Assembly (NCBI GenBank): GCA_905221605.1
Contig: CAJNDS010002304.1
Location: 188,001 to 252,000, forward strand
From: Symbiodinium natans
Taxonomy: Eukaryota; Sar; Dinophyceae; Suessiales; Symbiodiniaceae
Length of the DNA: 64,000 bases
Direction of reading: 5' to 3'
Positions 1 to 9,683 of this stretch are shown here, piece after piece. The number at the start of each line of letters is the position of its first letter. Position 1 is the first letter of the stretch. The notes beneath the pieces were generated by a model. It ran no database searches and was not told the origin of the DNA. It saw only the letters and a list, made by a program, of their open reading frames with translations. The translations under genes were made by a program, and so were the position numbers.

Positions 1-840
1 CCTTTGCAGGCTCAGTCCGCTTCTCGACCCACGTGGTCACACCATGACCTACGGCTCAATCTTCTGATGCTTGCTCCAGCTGCGTGTATTGTGGCGTTGC
101 AGCATTTGAGAGGATAGCCAGCTGGTAGCCGCGTCCCTTAAGTTCTTGCAGAACCCCTGCTGCTTCTGGCACCACCGACCTGACTGGGCCGAGAATGTCT
201 TGAAAGGCTACAGGGAAATCTGCCACGTTGGTTTGGCTAGAGTTTGTCTGCTCAGGGACTGGCAGCCGTCATGTTGACCCCGTCTTAACCCCAAAACTTT
301 CCAAGTCAAGTTTTGTCGCCTTCCCAAATACTCTGCCCACCCCCCCCCCCCCCCCCCCACTAGACGGGAGTAGGTTTGGGGGCCCTCTAAACATGCATCT
401 TTATGGCGTTAAAAGCCTGGTGGCAGTGATGATGGTCGTCATAGGGAGCTACTTGCATCTTATAGTGCCCGCCGTTCTGCACCACGACCGTGAAGGCAAG
501 GGCTTCGGGTGTTGAACGATGAGACTGCGAACAAGCATAAAACTCTGGTATTTGTGGCAGCTCTGGCTTTTTTTTGCACACCAAAACCCAACATGTGTGA
601 TCAAGATGTCTCGTCACAATCGCTCTTTCCGAATGCAAGCAACGCAAACACTCGTATCTCAAGTGCTAGTAATGCTAGTCCGAGTTCTGGCAAGGGCACT
701 CTTGGGCCTGATCTCGCTGCAGGATGGATTTCAGCGTGTCCCGCGTCTCCATGGAATCTGGAAGCCTGTTTCAAAAGGACTTCGGCTTCGGTGCATGTAT
801 TGGAACAGATAGAATCCAGTGGGCAAATCCTCTCCACTAC
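1..840 (-). CDS. HAD-hydrolase-like exons, 3' partial at window edge
   Basis: The best exon is about 55-222. On the minus strand it reads through a helix (GVLQELKGRGYQ) into LAILSNAATPQY, which has the form of HAD motif II (a hydrophobic strand ending in Ser-Asn). Further minus-strand open segments with protein-like composition lie at about 400-500 (ending HYKMQVAPYDDHHHCHQ), 590-665 and 700-790 (LPDSMETRDTLKSILQ). HAD enzymes are mostly phosphatases that use an Asp nucleophile in motif I. No motif I is visible in these 840 bases, but one occurs on the same strand at 3161-2975. The gene runs off the left edge. Either this is the continuation of the 3.1 kb HAD exon or a second, tandem copy. 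The HAD assignment rests on motif II only. Confidence 0.4.
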
Positions 841-1029
841 TGCTCGACGTCCACGACAACGAGCGCGCGACTTTTTTTCTGCCGACGGAGAGAGCTAGGA
901 CTAGCAAGCATCGCCAGTCAACCGCTGTCTCAGCAATTGCTACTGGCCAGGACTATCGGCATGCTTGTACGTTGAATCAATCTCGATTGCCATCACCATC
1001 TTTCTGGGATGTAGATGAGTTAAGTTCAT

Positions 1030-2663
1030 CTACACTCCGAACTCTTCCAAGAGACTGCCCAAACGTGTCAGGAAGTCTGCTTTCTTGTCCTTGGGTACTC
1101 TGTAGCTCCTTCGCACGAGGTCGTGGAACTTCAGAGGGTCCTTTGTCTTGCAATAGTCCCGAAACCACGTCTGCAAGTACTGTGCAGCAAGAACTTTCAA
1201 CTTCGACTTCCTGAAACCTCAATTCTAAACCGAGCCCGGTGTCCAGGGACTTGTCACGGTCCCCCCGGTGCGGCGGCTCCACCACTACCACATCACTGGC
1301 CTGGGCGCCCTCGTAGCAGGTGTCGGATGGGCTGGCGTAGATTGGGCCGTGGAATAGGTCCTTGCGGTCCGACGCTAGTTAGCTTTCTTTGCCACCCGCT
1401 ACCTAGAACTGACGTCAGCTAAGGGTGTGTGCGGCTTTGGGCGCTTTGTTTGGCCACCTGCCGAAGGTTTTTGTTGCCATCCGCGGGTGCGGTTTAGGGC
1501 TTAGGGCTTAGGGCTTGGGGTCCCAAAATGCTTTCTTGAGTCTGGCTCGCCCTCGACGACCTTGCAGGCACAGGCCAGGCATCTGGGTAAGTGGGTCGGA
1601 GAAGAAACCAGGACTGCATGGTGGCAGTTCTTCTCTGACATGACTCCTCGGTTGAGGCATGACGTGCATGCAACGACGTGCGGAGTCCGAATGTATTGCA
1701 ATACATGAGCAAGGGCATGCCCTCACGCGCTGTCGGCAGCATTCGCAAATCTTTGCGTAACCAACACCATGCGTCGCAAACCTTCTCGCACCTCCTGGTC
1801 TGTGTTTTGTGTGGCCGCGTCGAGGACCAGCGTGGCTTCTAAGAGAGCCCGCGCTTCCGGGAGAGGGACCTGCTGGAGTGGCTCGAAATCCGCCAGCTCC
1901 GCCCAGTGCTGCCAAAGGTAGCGCAAGGTGTACCTTATTCTGAGTAAGCATCTGGTCTACCTTTGTTGCCTTTTGTTTTGCCGTGTCTACCGGAGCATCA
2001 TTGCAACCGTGCACCATTAACATGAAAGCGGCTCACTCTCCTTCAAACCATCCTTCTCGGAGGCCCCGGTTCCCAGCACCACCACCGAGGCCTGCTCCTG
2101 GGCTCTGTCGGTCTCTCACCCAAGTGTATACACTCAGCCAACAAGATCTGAAGCTTCGGGAAGCCTTGGCAAGCTCCTTCCCAAGATGGCTATGATCCCC
2201 AAATGCAACACCCCTCCTCCCAAGCCAGGAGAACGGCATGAGGGAGCCGACCAAGTTCGTGTGGTGGCCGGCCCCACACGATGTGCTCCCAACCATCGGC
2301 GCTGAGGTGGCACCCGTGGACAAGAACCCCCGTGCGCGTGACATGCCCGGGCTGCCCAGGGCTCGCATCCTCCTCCTTTGCGGAAGACGCTTTCCGGTTG
2401 AGAACGTTCCCAGAGCTACGTGTCACACACAAAACCACCATCCTTGACCAAGGTACCTCCTGGAATGCCACCAGGGCCAGCAAGTCTCCTGCCCTCTTCT
2501 TGGCCGGGTGGACCAGCTTGGCCGCAGCGGCGCAGACCAGGAAGCTGCTTGTGTGCCGCACGCGTAGCAGCTCGACAGCCATGGCTTCAGGGTTCAGGGA
2601 CAGCTTAGGAAACTTTGAAATACAGCTTGCAAGTAATCTCAGGGTATTACAGGGTGCTAGCAT
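1030..2663 (-). CDS. YdcF/DUF218-like protein, multi-exon
   Basis: Minus-strand exons in order: about 2663-2190, with KLVHPAKKRAGDLLALV and then GVLVHGCHLSADGWEHIVWG; 1926-1723 (ADFEPLQQVPLPEARALL and LDAATQNTDQEV); 1700-1545 with LVSSPTHLPRCLACA; about 1375-1248 with VVVVEPPHRGDRD; and a last exon about 1212-1030 ending LLEEFGV and a TAG stop. The SSPxHLPR-like block and the preceding QNT motif recall the YdcF/DUF218 fold (SanA/YdcF-type proteins, function poorly known). That is a family-level guess from motif memory. The coding nature is well supported by five consecutive exons and a clean stop. Exons are split by short introns, one with degenerate telomere-type repeats at about 1490-1515. 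The start codon is not identified. Confidence 0.55.
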
Positions 2664-2789
2664 TAGCAGAGGTGGCTTCCGTCATCCATGCTTGTTGGGA
2701 GGCTGCGGCACGGAGGACGCTCTTCATGGCAGCACAGTGCGGACCTGACCCCTTGCAGCGCCATGGACGGTGCAGACCGAGCAGCCCCA

Positions 2790-3161
2790 AACCAGCTACC
2801 AGAGCGTCCAGGTAGGACGCCTCACCACCAACCTTGACATTAGGGTGTGCTAAGATGACCAGGGCTAAGTCGGGGACAAGACAAGACAAGACGAGCGGTT
2901 CCTTCAAGCTGAACCACGACTTGCCCCCATTGAGTGTCGAAACAGACTGCACAGCGCTGTGCAAACAACTCAGGTGGTGTCTTCATCCCACTTCGTGCCA
3001 CAGACAACCGCCTCGACTTGACTGTATTCTTGCTCAAGCTTGAACTCTCTGATGATCTCGCGCTCTGGGTCGGAGTTGCCTTCGGTTAAAGTCTTGTACT
3101 GGTCAAAGATAACGAGCTGGATGCCTTCAAACGCATCGGGACTCGGGGAAGCCTCCGACAT
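2790..3161 (-). CDS. HAD-like N-terminal exons (motif I)
   Basis: An ATG at 3161 opens MSEASPSPDAFEGIQ followed by LVIFDQYKTLTEG. This is a hydrophobic strand and a motif-I-like D-x-Y-x-T loop, where classical HAD enzymes have DxDxT. The second acidic residue is therefore Tyr here. It continues DPEREIIREFKLEQ and VEAVVCGTKWDED to about 2975, and a second piece (ASYLDALVAGLGL) lies at about 2865-2790. Only about 90 residues of HAD-like sequence are seen before YdcF-like exons begin on the same strand. The protein is therefore truncated, fused to the downstream domain, or continued by the HAD motif II exon at 222-55. Upstream of the ATG is a 13-G run at about 3174-3186. Confidence 0.5.
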
Positions 3162-3545
3162 GGCGTAAGAAGGGGGGGGGGGGGGGGCTGTCACACTGTC
3201 TAGAATGCTTCGTAGAACCTTCACTCGCAAGGAGCTCGGAAACCTCGAACTGTCAATCGATTTACCTCATTTCTCCTCTCGGAGCAACACAGCTGCAAAA
3301 GCGTTGTCAAGCTGCCCACGCGAAGGCATGTGTGTGTGAGAGAGCGCCGCGACAAGGCTGGCTCTGCGTGACACAGCAACAATGCGTCTGCACTGAAAAA
3401 GCCAAAGCTATCAGAAGGCCGTCTTTTCCGCGTCTCTGAAACAAGCCGAAGTGCTCAGGGCGGAGGGCCAACAGGATCTAGCTCCTTGTTGGCCCCAACC
3501 TTGGCCTAACCTACTGTCCTTGGAGTCTGCGGTGTATTGGTGCGC

Positions 3546-5150
3546 TTAGAACTTCAAGACGACTTTCGGAAGCCCGGCACAGCTCCGACGCGAGAAGATG
3601 ATGTTGAAGATCAGGTTGGCTGCTCCAATATCTTCAAGACCTCCTGAGTTGGAGAGCTAACAGCTCGGAACCCGGCCTCGTGGGCTTGTGGACATGAGAA
3701 CACTGGACACATGCAACCCCTTGTTGTGGCGCTCGAAACTTCTCCCCGGACCCTTGCAGCCACGGCACCTTGGTGATTTCAAAGAACTTGCTTCGCAGCT
3801 GGTTTGCCTTCTTCAGGTTGGACTGGACCCGTTCTTCTGTGCGAGCTTCGAACACCTGTACGTGGTTCTCGAAGAACATGATACCTCCAAAGGCAGGGGT
3901 CGGGCTTTTCGCATCTGCTCAACTGGCTGGCGCTGTGTGCTACAAACGACTGTTGCTACCAAGATGCCCTCCTCCCGTAGCGTCACGAGGGCAAGGCAAT
4001 CGGAATCACAAAGCACCCATCCTTTGAGACGCTGGTACACCTGACAAACTGAACATCACAGTTTGTATCGGTACCCGACAAGAGACAAAGACGAACTCCT
4101 GTGACCGAGGCTATTGTTTGAAGCAGGTTGGCCCAGTGGGTGCAGGCCTCTCTATTCGCCGCTGTGCGTTCTGGATCCTCCTCGGCCACGATGGGATAGG
4201 CCTCCCACTCTCAATCGAGATCCCTTGGGAATAGCACGCAAGAGATCGCAAGAGCATACGGACATTATAGTACCCAGCCGTGCAAGGACAGGAACGGGCG
4301 CAGTCAGGCAGAACAGCTCCAGCCGGCGTGCCTTGAAATCCTGGATTGGGCACGAGAAGATGAAATGCAAGCTCAGGGGCGGCTGCACCCATGCCTGAGT
4401 TGGATTCGGGAGGGAAAACGTCGCCTCTAAGTGGGGTGATAAAGCGTATACCAAAATGCATTGGGATGTGTCCCCCTTATACTAGCAGTCCTGAACAGGG
4501 ATTATCCTTCCCCCATGAGAATCCCGATGAAGGACTGTCAGCACAAGGGGGAGCATCCCAAAAGATGCATCATGCCCTTAGTACACTGCGCTGTGCCTCA
4601 AGAAGCTTCGCGTAGAGTTGCTTGGCCTTCGAGGTGTCCTGATCCTTGGGAAAGCCTTGGCTTTGCTAGTATAAGGGGGAACATCCCGACTTGTGCTGTT
4701 GTTAACTGCATTGAACATTGAACCAGGAGAACGGCCGTTCGTCGCCTGACTTTGCTGCTACGGCACTTATCTTCGGCCGTGGGTAGAAGGGCAGCCGGTC
4801 AAAGTTGGTTTCCTGGAGTAATTACTGGGGCGTCACATCACTCAAATTTGAAAGCCAGCCAGGAGGACCATTGAGGAAACTTCTCGCAAAGCTGCTGTCA
4901 CGCATCTTCGCCAAACCCTAAACCCTAAACCCTCTAAACCCTCTAAACCCTAAACCCAAAACCCCAAAACCCTAAACCCTAAACCCAAAACCCTAAACTC
5001 TAAACCCTAAAAGTGAAGGAAGTTCATGGGAGAACCTCCGGGCTCCTGATCCTCACTCCAGATCCACGCCGGCGCTGGCTGAGGGAACAGCACACTGATC
5101 GGCAGCCGCAGAAGCCGGAAGTTGTGCTCAGCCGCAAGCTTCTCCTCAGA
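3546..5150 (-). CDS. Unassigned multi-exon gene with clear 3' end
   Basis: Minus-strand exons: 5150-5010 (SEEKLAAEHNFRLLRLPISV), about 4905-4820, about 4815-4705 (NFDRLPFYPRPKISAVAAKS), 4660-4594 (FPKDQDTSKAKQLYAKLL), 4460-4320 (MHFGIRFITPLRGDVF), 4215-4105 (EEDPERTAANREACTHWA), about 4040-3935 (VYQRLKGWVLCDSDCLAL), 3900-3730 (MFFENHVQVFEARTEER, charged and probably helical) and 3645-3546, ending SCAGLPKVVLKF and a TAA at 3546-3548. No family is recognised. Fold-back element H ends exactly at the 5' edge of the 5150 exon, and element A sits between the 4660 and 4460 exons. The start is not located. Confidence 0.55.
4461..4562. mobile_element. Family A MITE copy A1
   Basis: Termini TTGGGATG and CATCCCAA enclose about 100 bp whose halves are complementary (CCCCCTTAT and ATAAGGGGG-like blocks). 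The flanks AAAATGCA and AAGATGCA match at 7 of 8 bases, as expected of an 8-bp target-site duplication. It lies between two minus-strand exons. A half element (TAGTATAAGGGGGAACATCC) follows at 4668-4690, on the other side of the small 4660-4594 exon. Confidence 0.7.
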
Positions 5151-5330
5151 CTACCCAGAGGCTCCAAAAAAAAACCTTAACTAAGGAATGTACCTTGAAT
5201 CATATTCGGGCTACTATGATTAAAGGGAGATTCCTTAACTAAGGGGTTCTGGACCTTAAGTCCTGTTAGGGCTCCTACTATGATTCAATATTGATATTCC
5301 TTATTTAAGGGGTTTTGGAGTCTCCGGGTA
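5151..5330. mobile_element. Fold-back element, family H (180 bp)
   Basis: The ends are an imperfect terminal inverted repeat: CTACCCAGAGGCTCC at 5151-5165 and the complement of GGAGTCTCCGGGTAG at 5316-5330, 13 of 15 matching. The interior repeats CCTTAACTAAGG-type blocks. On the minus strand the left terminus reads GGGTAG and is followed at once by an exon, so the terminus could supply the 3' splice AG. No target-site duplication was seen. Confidence 0.55.
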
Positions 5331-6002
5331 GCTGCAGAAGTGTTGGCTCAACATGGCGCCTGAGCCAGTACTAAACTGCATGAACACAATGGGGGAACTC
5401 GAAAACCATGCATGACAAAACACCCGAATACACTTGTAAACAAAGAATTAAAGAAACAAATGAACAAGTAAACATATCAATACATACTACAATGTTTGCC
5501 CAGCTACATCTAGATAGCTACATGCGCAAATTACCTTCGTATGGAAAGTCAACGCAAGGCTCCTGCATACAAACTTGAATACATATTCAAACGTGCGCAC
5601 ATAAAGCATGTAGCACAGTGCTTTCCCCCAAAGATTTGAGTCAACAATTCGTGTTTTTCAACTCTGACTCAAGGGGCTCACGTAATAAAGTGCTCCAAGT
5701 TTGTGGGGCAAGGCAAAACATTCAAGCAGTAACCTTATTGAACGAATTCTACTGTGGCCTCCTTACTTGGTAGATACCTAGGATTACAGTTTTCCTCTCA
5801 AATAGTAGTGTTCGCCTAACCCCCTCCAAACTCTTCCACACAAAATATGTCCAACCATTCAACTGCAGTGAGCCAAAATAAGCGCCGAACTGAACAGACT
5901 ACATAGTTAAATGCGCTAAGGGTCATCTAATTAGAGGGCCAGAAGGATTGGTTTAGTAGTTTTCTAGTTTCATCGTACTGCAATATGACATAACAGCCTA
6001 AT
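5331..6002. other. Gene-free AT-rich interval
   Basis: No convincing exon on either strand. The sequence is moderately AT-rich with no strong repeat. It separates the gene ending at 6003 from the gene that starts near 5150, both on the minus strand, so it may be intergenic. No promoter motif could be recognised. Confidence 0.4.
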
Positions 6003-7450
6003 CTAGCAGAGAACAATATCGTTGTTTCCAGCACGGCAAGTGTCCAGCTTGGCGAAGAAGGACGTGATGTGGATGGATGAGCATGCGATCCTGAGGTCGC
6101 CAAAGGCTGCCAGCTTCCTCTTCGGGTTTAGGGTTTAGGGCCTCTGGGTAGCCCAGTAACCATATCAGCCATATCATAATCAGAGTACCCTTTTTTGGGG
6201 GGTTGGCTACTGGGCTACCATGACATATACATGTACCTGATTTCATGTCACACAATTTGGGATGCTCCCCCTGACCCTATCAGTCCTAAATATCAGTCCA
6301 TGTACCCCCCAACTATACTCCCTATTAAGGACTGCTAGTATAAGGGGGAACATCCCAAACCCCCAATCATGTAATTTCACAGACCATGAAATCATAGCCC
6401 AGGCCGGCCCAGGCTCCACTCGACCACTAAGTGATAGAACTTCGGAGGGCAGAAAACATCGTCGTAGAAGAACCCAAACCAATCGCGGCTCTGCTTGAAG
6501 GACGTCCTCGGAACTTCTAGGTATCTCGGGGCTTGAGGTGTAATTGGGCCCAGGCCAAAGGCCAGGAGGTAAAGTCTTCCTGCTCCATCACACAGGCATG
6601 TCTGAAAGGATTCAGAAAGTCTGTCTTGTCTCTCGTCTGTTCCGGTCATTTGGAAATGTCCGCCCTGAAACCACTACAGTAGAGGTTGTTGTGGCGTGGG
6701 TTTGTTCACACGTTTCTTTTCATATGTTGTATAAGTTGTATAGCAAGGTAAACAAACATTACTTTGCACAGAGCATCGAACAATGCAACCAGAGCAACGA
6801 GACAAAAAAAAAAACATATGCTTGCTTTCCTTTCGTTTTTCATCCAGCCTGTACTCCGTTTAGAAAGCTCTCCATTTACTCCGTACCAGCGGAAGACCTT
6901 GTATAAGCAGACTAACGCGCCCCGTACGATTGCACTACATAAGCCGGCCTTCGTATCCCTCTGGGCCCCGCGTTTGTCCTGCGTTTGTACGAAGCTTAGA
7001 AAGAGGAAGAGTGCTGAGAAGCTTTCAGATTCCCTAAACCCTAAACCCTAAACCCTAAACCCTAAACCCCAAACCCTAAACCCTAAACCCTAAACCAAGA
7101 CACTCCAGCTCGGCCGTGCGAACATTCACCTGCTTCTCTCCTCTCCCCACGGTGAAGTGCACCGAGTTGGTGTCGATGTCCTGAAGTCATTGAGTCAGTG
7201 AGGGCTTCAAGGCAATCCTGCCCACTCAGGGCCTTAAGGCCCTAAGGCCCAAAAAGGCCCTAAACCCTAAACCCCAAACCTAAAACTCGAACTCTAAAGT
7301 CCCCAAATCCTCAAAGTTCCGAGCTCAGGGGGCCCCCGCAACTTTGCCAAGGCACCAGCGCTTCTTTCCCGAAGTCCTCCTTGGACATTCGGCCAAAGAG
7401 CAGCTTCTGGAGCGCCTCCTTGAAGCGCTCGAACCTTAGGCCAAGCCCTG
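6003..7450 (-). CDS. Unassigned multi-exon gene with clear 3' end
   Basis: Minus-strand exons: about 7450-7340 (FERFKEALQKLLFGRMSKED), 7185-7100 (DIDTNSVHFTVGRGEKQ), about 6640-6375 (APRYLEVPRTSFKQSRDWF, then FYHLVVEWSLGRPGLGYDFM), and a last exon about 6125-6003 (KLAAFGDLRIACSS to CRAGNNDIVLC) with TAG at 6003-6005. The family is not recognised. The intron between the last two exons holds one family A element and one family B element plus a short telomere-type repeat. The intron between the 7340 and 7185 exons also has CCCTAAA units. The 5' end is not located. Confidence 0.55.
6146..6219. mobile_element. Family B fold-back element
   Basis: GTAGCCCAGTAACC at the left and GGTTGGCTACTGGGCTAC at the right are complementary, giving a 74-bp hairpin. 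A related, shorter copy (CGCCCAGTAACC ... GGTTGGTTACT) is at 18112-18168. It is inside an intron of the 6.0-7.5 kb gene. Confidence 0.55.
6256..6359. mobile_element. Family A MITE copy A3
   Basis: Same termini as A1 (TTTGGGATG and CATCCCAAA) and the same internal blocks (AGTCCTAA, TTAAGGACTGCTAGTATAAG). The 8-bp flanks match poorly (about 6 of 8 after shifting), so this copy may be older. Intronic. Confidence 0.65.
7033..7096. repeat. Interstitial telomere-type array (CCCTAAA)n
   Basis: About nine near-perfect CCCTAAA units, one changed to CCCCAAA. The array directly precedes (on the + strand) the 7100-7185 minus-strand exon. A shorter degenerate block follows at about 7255-7290. Confidence 0.9.
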
Positions 7451-7459
7451 GACTTGCAC

Positions 7460-9683
7460 ATGTGCACAGGTCAGTTGTTACAGGTTTATCTATATATATA
7501 TATTTATTTATTTATTTATTTATAAATTTGTTTATTTATTTATTTTTCTTCGTGTTTTTTGTTTATATTTATATATGGTGCCCCCCCCCATGGATCCATA
7601 CCTTTTCCTTCTTTTTTCCTTTTTCTGTCAGGTATCGAGCTCAGAAAGACCATTTCGTCAGGGCCGCAGGGTGTAGGGCTTCTCGTGAGGTCTCAATGTT
7701 TGTCCTCCCATGATATACAAATTTCAAAAATTCAAAAAACTTTCAAATTTGAAATTCTCTGGGCCCCAAAATCGAAGATTGAAGAATTGAAGGTCCCTAG
7801 GAGAAAAGTTTTCCCAGGATCTTCGATTTGGGGACCCGAAAAATTTCAATATTTCAAACAAAATTCAAGTTGGAAATTTCCCCATCCTTAAACTGAAGAT
7901 TCTAGGAAAACTTTTCCTAGGGATCTTCAATGCTTCAATCTTCGGTTTTAGGACCCGAAAATTTCAAATTTGAAAGGGTTTCCACAAGAGTCTCCCAGAA
8001 ATCTTCAATCTTCAGTATTTTCTAGAAGTCTTATTCAGAATTCTTAAGAATTCTAAAGAATTAATCCTGAACTAACAATATCAAGAAAAATAATCCTGGA
8101 ATGAGCGTCTTGTGAAATAACACCCGCGCGAAAAAGTTTGAACGCCCCCCCCCTCCCTCCCTCCCCCTCCCTCCCTCCCTCCCCCCCTCCCCCTCCCTCC
8201 CCCTCCCTCTCCCTCCCCCTCCCTCCCCCTGCTCTCCGCTCCGCTACGCTGCGCTCTCTGGCTGTTTGTTAAGGGCTTGCTCAAGGCTTGTCCTTACAAC
8301 CTTATCGGTTAAGGGAGTAGGGTTTGAAAGAGAAGGCCCGAAACTCGAGAGGGCGTACGGCGTTAATCCCCAAGCCTTGGAGCCTGTAGGGTTTAGGCTT
8401 AACCCTTGAACCCTAAACCTTTAAACCTCATGCATAGGGTTTCAAGGTTAAGCAATTACACTTAAATCCTTAACCTTTTAAGCCCTATGGTGAAGGTTTA
8501 AAGGTTTAGGGTTTAATGTCTAGGCATTTAAACATAACCAGCAAATAGACCTACACGCTAACCTTAAAGCCCTAGGGTTCAGGGGGTTAAGGTTTAAAGG
8601 TTCAGGGTTTCAGATTTAAGCATGTAAACCTGAGGCCATAGAGTTTAAACCTTAAGGGTTTAAGGCTTAGGCATGTAGTTAGGCCTTGACTAGCCTTTAG
8701 GCTTTAGGGAAAATTCCGTTCCTTAAATAGATGTCGCTACATTCTAAAGAGCGGGATCACCTATTAGTTTAGGATTTGACGAATAACAAGGTCTACGCCC
8801 CGTGGGGGTGCACTGATACGCTCCGCTTTCAGATTTCGAGATTTAGGGGCTAAGATTTGGGATCCTCCCGCTTTAGGGCCTGTCCAACTTGATTATGGAA
8901 TATAGTGAGGGGTGAGAGCCACCCACCTCATGGTTTACAAAATATTGGGGAATGAGAGTACGGCGATACGATTTAAGGAAAAGATCTACGCTCTGTTTAG
9001 GACTTGAAATGAAAAGGACTTTGGGTTCAGGGACCCTCTCTTTAGGGTTTGGGGAATAAGTTTTGGGAACAAAATTCTAGGAACAAGATTTAGGGATCCC
9101 GCTCTTTAGGATGTAGCGAAAAGTAATTAGGGAATAGGGTTAGCTTTTTTAGGATTTGAATAAGGGGACAAGATTTAGGGATCCCGTTCTTTAGGATTTT
9201 GCAGCAAGATGAAGGAATAGGGCGAGTTTTCCTTTTAGATTTTCAGGGGCTCTCCTAGGGGCTCTCCTCTGTAGGATATGCGGAAGGTTTCCCGGCATTC
9301 AGTGTGGTATGTACATCCTGAGGCTAGAAGGGCCACAAAACCATGGATCCATGAGGGGGGGGGGGGGGGGGCGGGGCCGGGGGTAGCATATATATATATA
9401 TATATTGTAGTACATAGTACATTAAGTTATAAAACATATTGCATATGATGTTGTCTCTCTATAATACTTTTCTAATTATTAAACTATATTCGATAATCAT
9501 TTATTGTATATATATATATATGTATATATGGATGTTCTATACTCTACAGGCGATATGTTAGGTTGCGCAGGGGTTCAAGTGCGTCGGGGCTCAGGCCTTT
9601 CGTGTTTGCATGCTGGGGAGGACTGGCCTCGTTTCAAGCTCTTGCCCTAGGTCCCTTTTGGGTTTGTAGCAAAAAGAGCTCCT
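7460..9683. other. 2.2 kb gene-free, repeat-rich interval
   Basis: It holds an AT-rich tract (7490-7575, TATATA and TTTA repeats), a fold-back region at 7715-8045, a CCCTCC-rich tract at 8146-8232, a 1 kb zone at 8280-9330 crowded with degenerate TTTAGGG and CCTTAA-like words in both orientations, and two TATA microsatellites at about 9391-9407 and 9509-9530. No exon could be supported. It probably separates two genes. Confidence 0.55.
7715..8045. repeat. Nested fold-back repeat with AAATTTCAAATTTGAAA-type arms
   Basis: The stretch repeats near-palindromes: CAAATTTGAAATT, GATTCTAGGAAAACTTTTCC, GATCTTCGATTTGGGGACCC and GATCTTCAATGCTTCAATC occur in direct and complementary forms several times within 330 bp. 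It would fold into a long imperfect hairpin. Coding potential is absent apart from chance frames. Confidence 0.5.

Noticed and set aside
5340-5370. Spliced-leader relic near TTGGCTCAACATGG
   Set aside because: It matches only TTGGCTCAA of the dinoflagellate leader and lacks the upstream CCATTT part.
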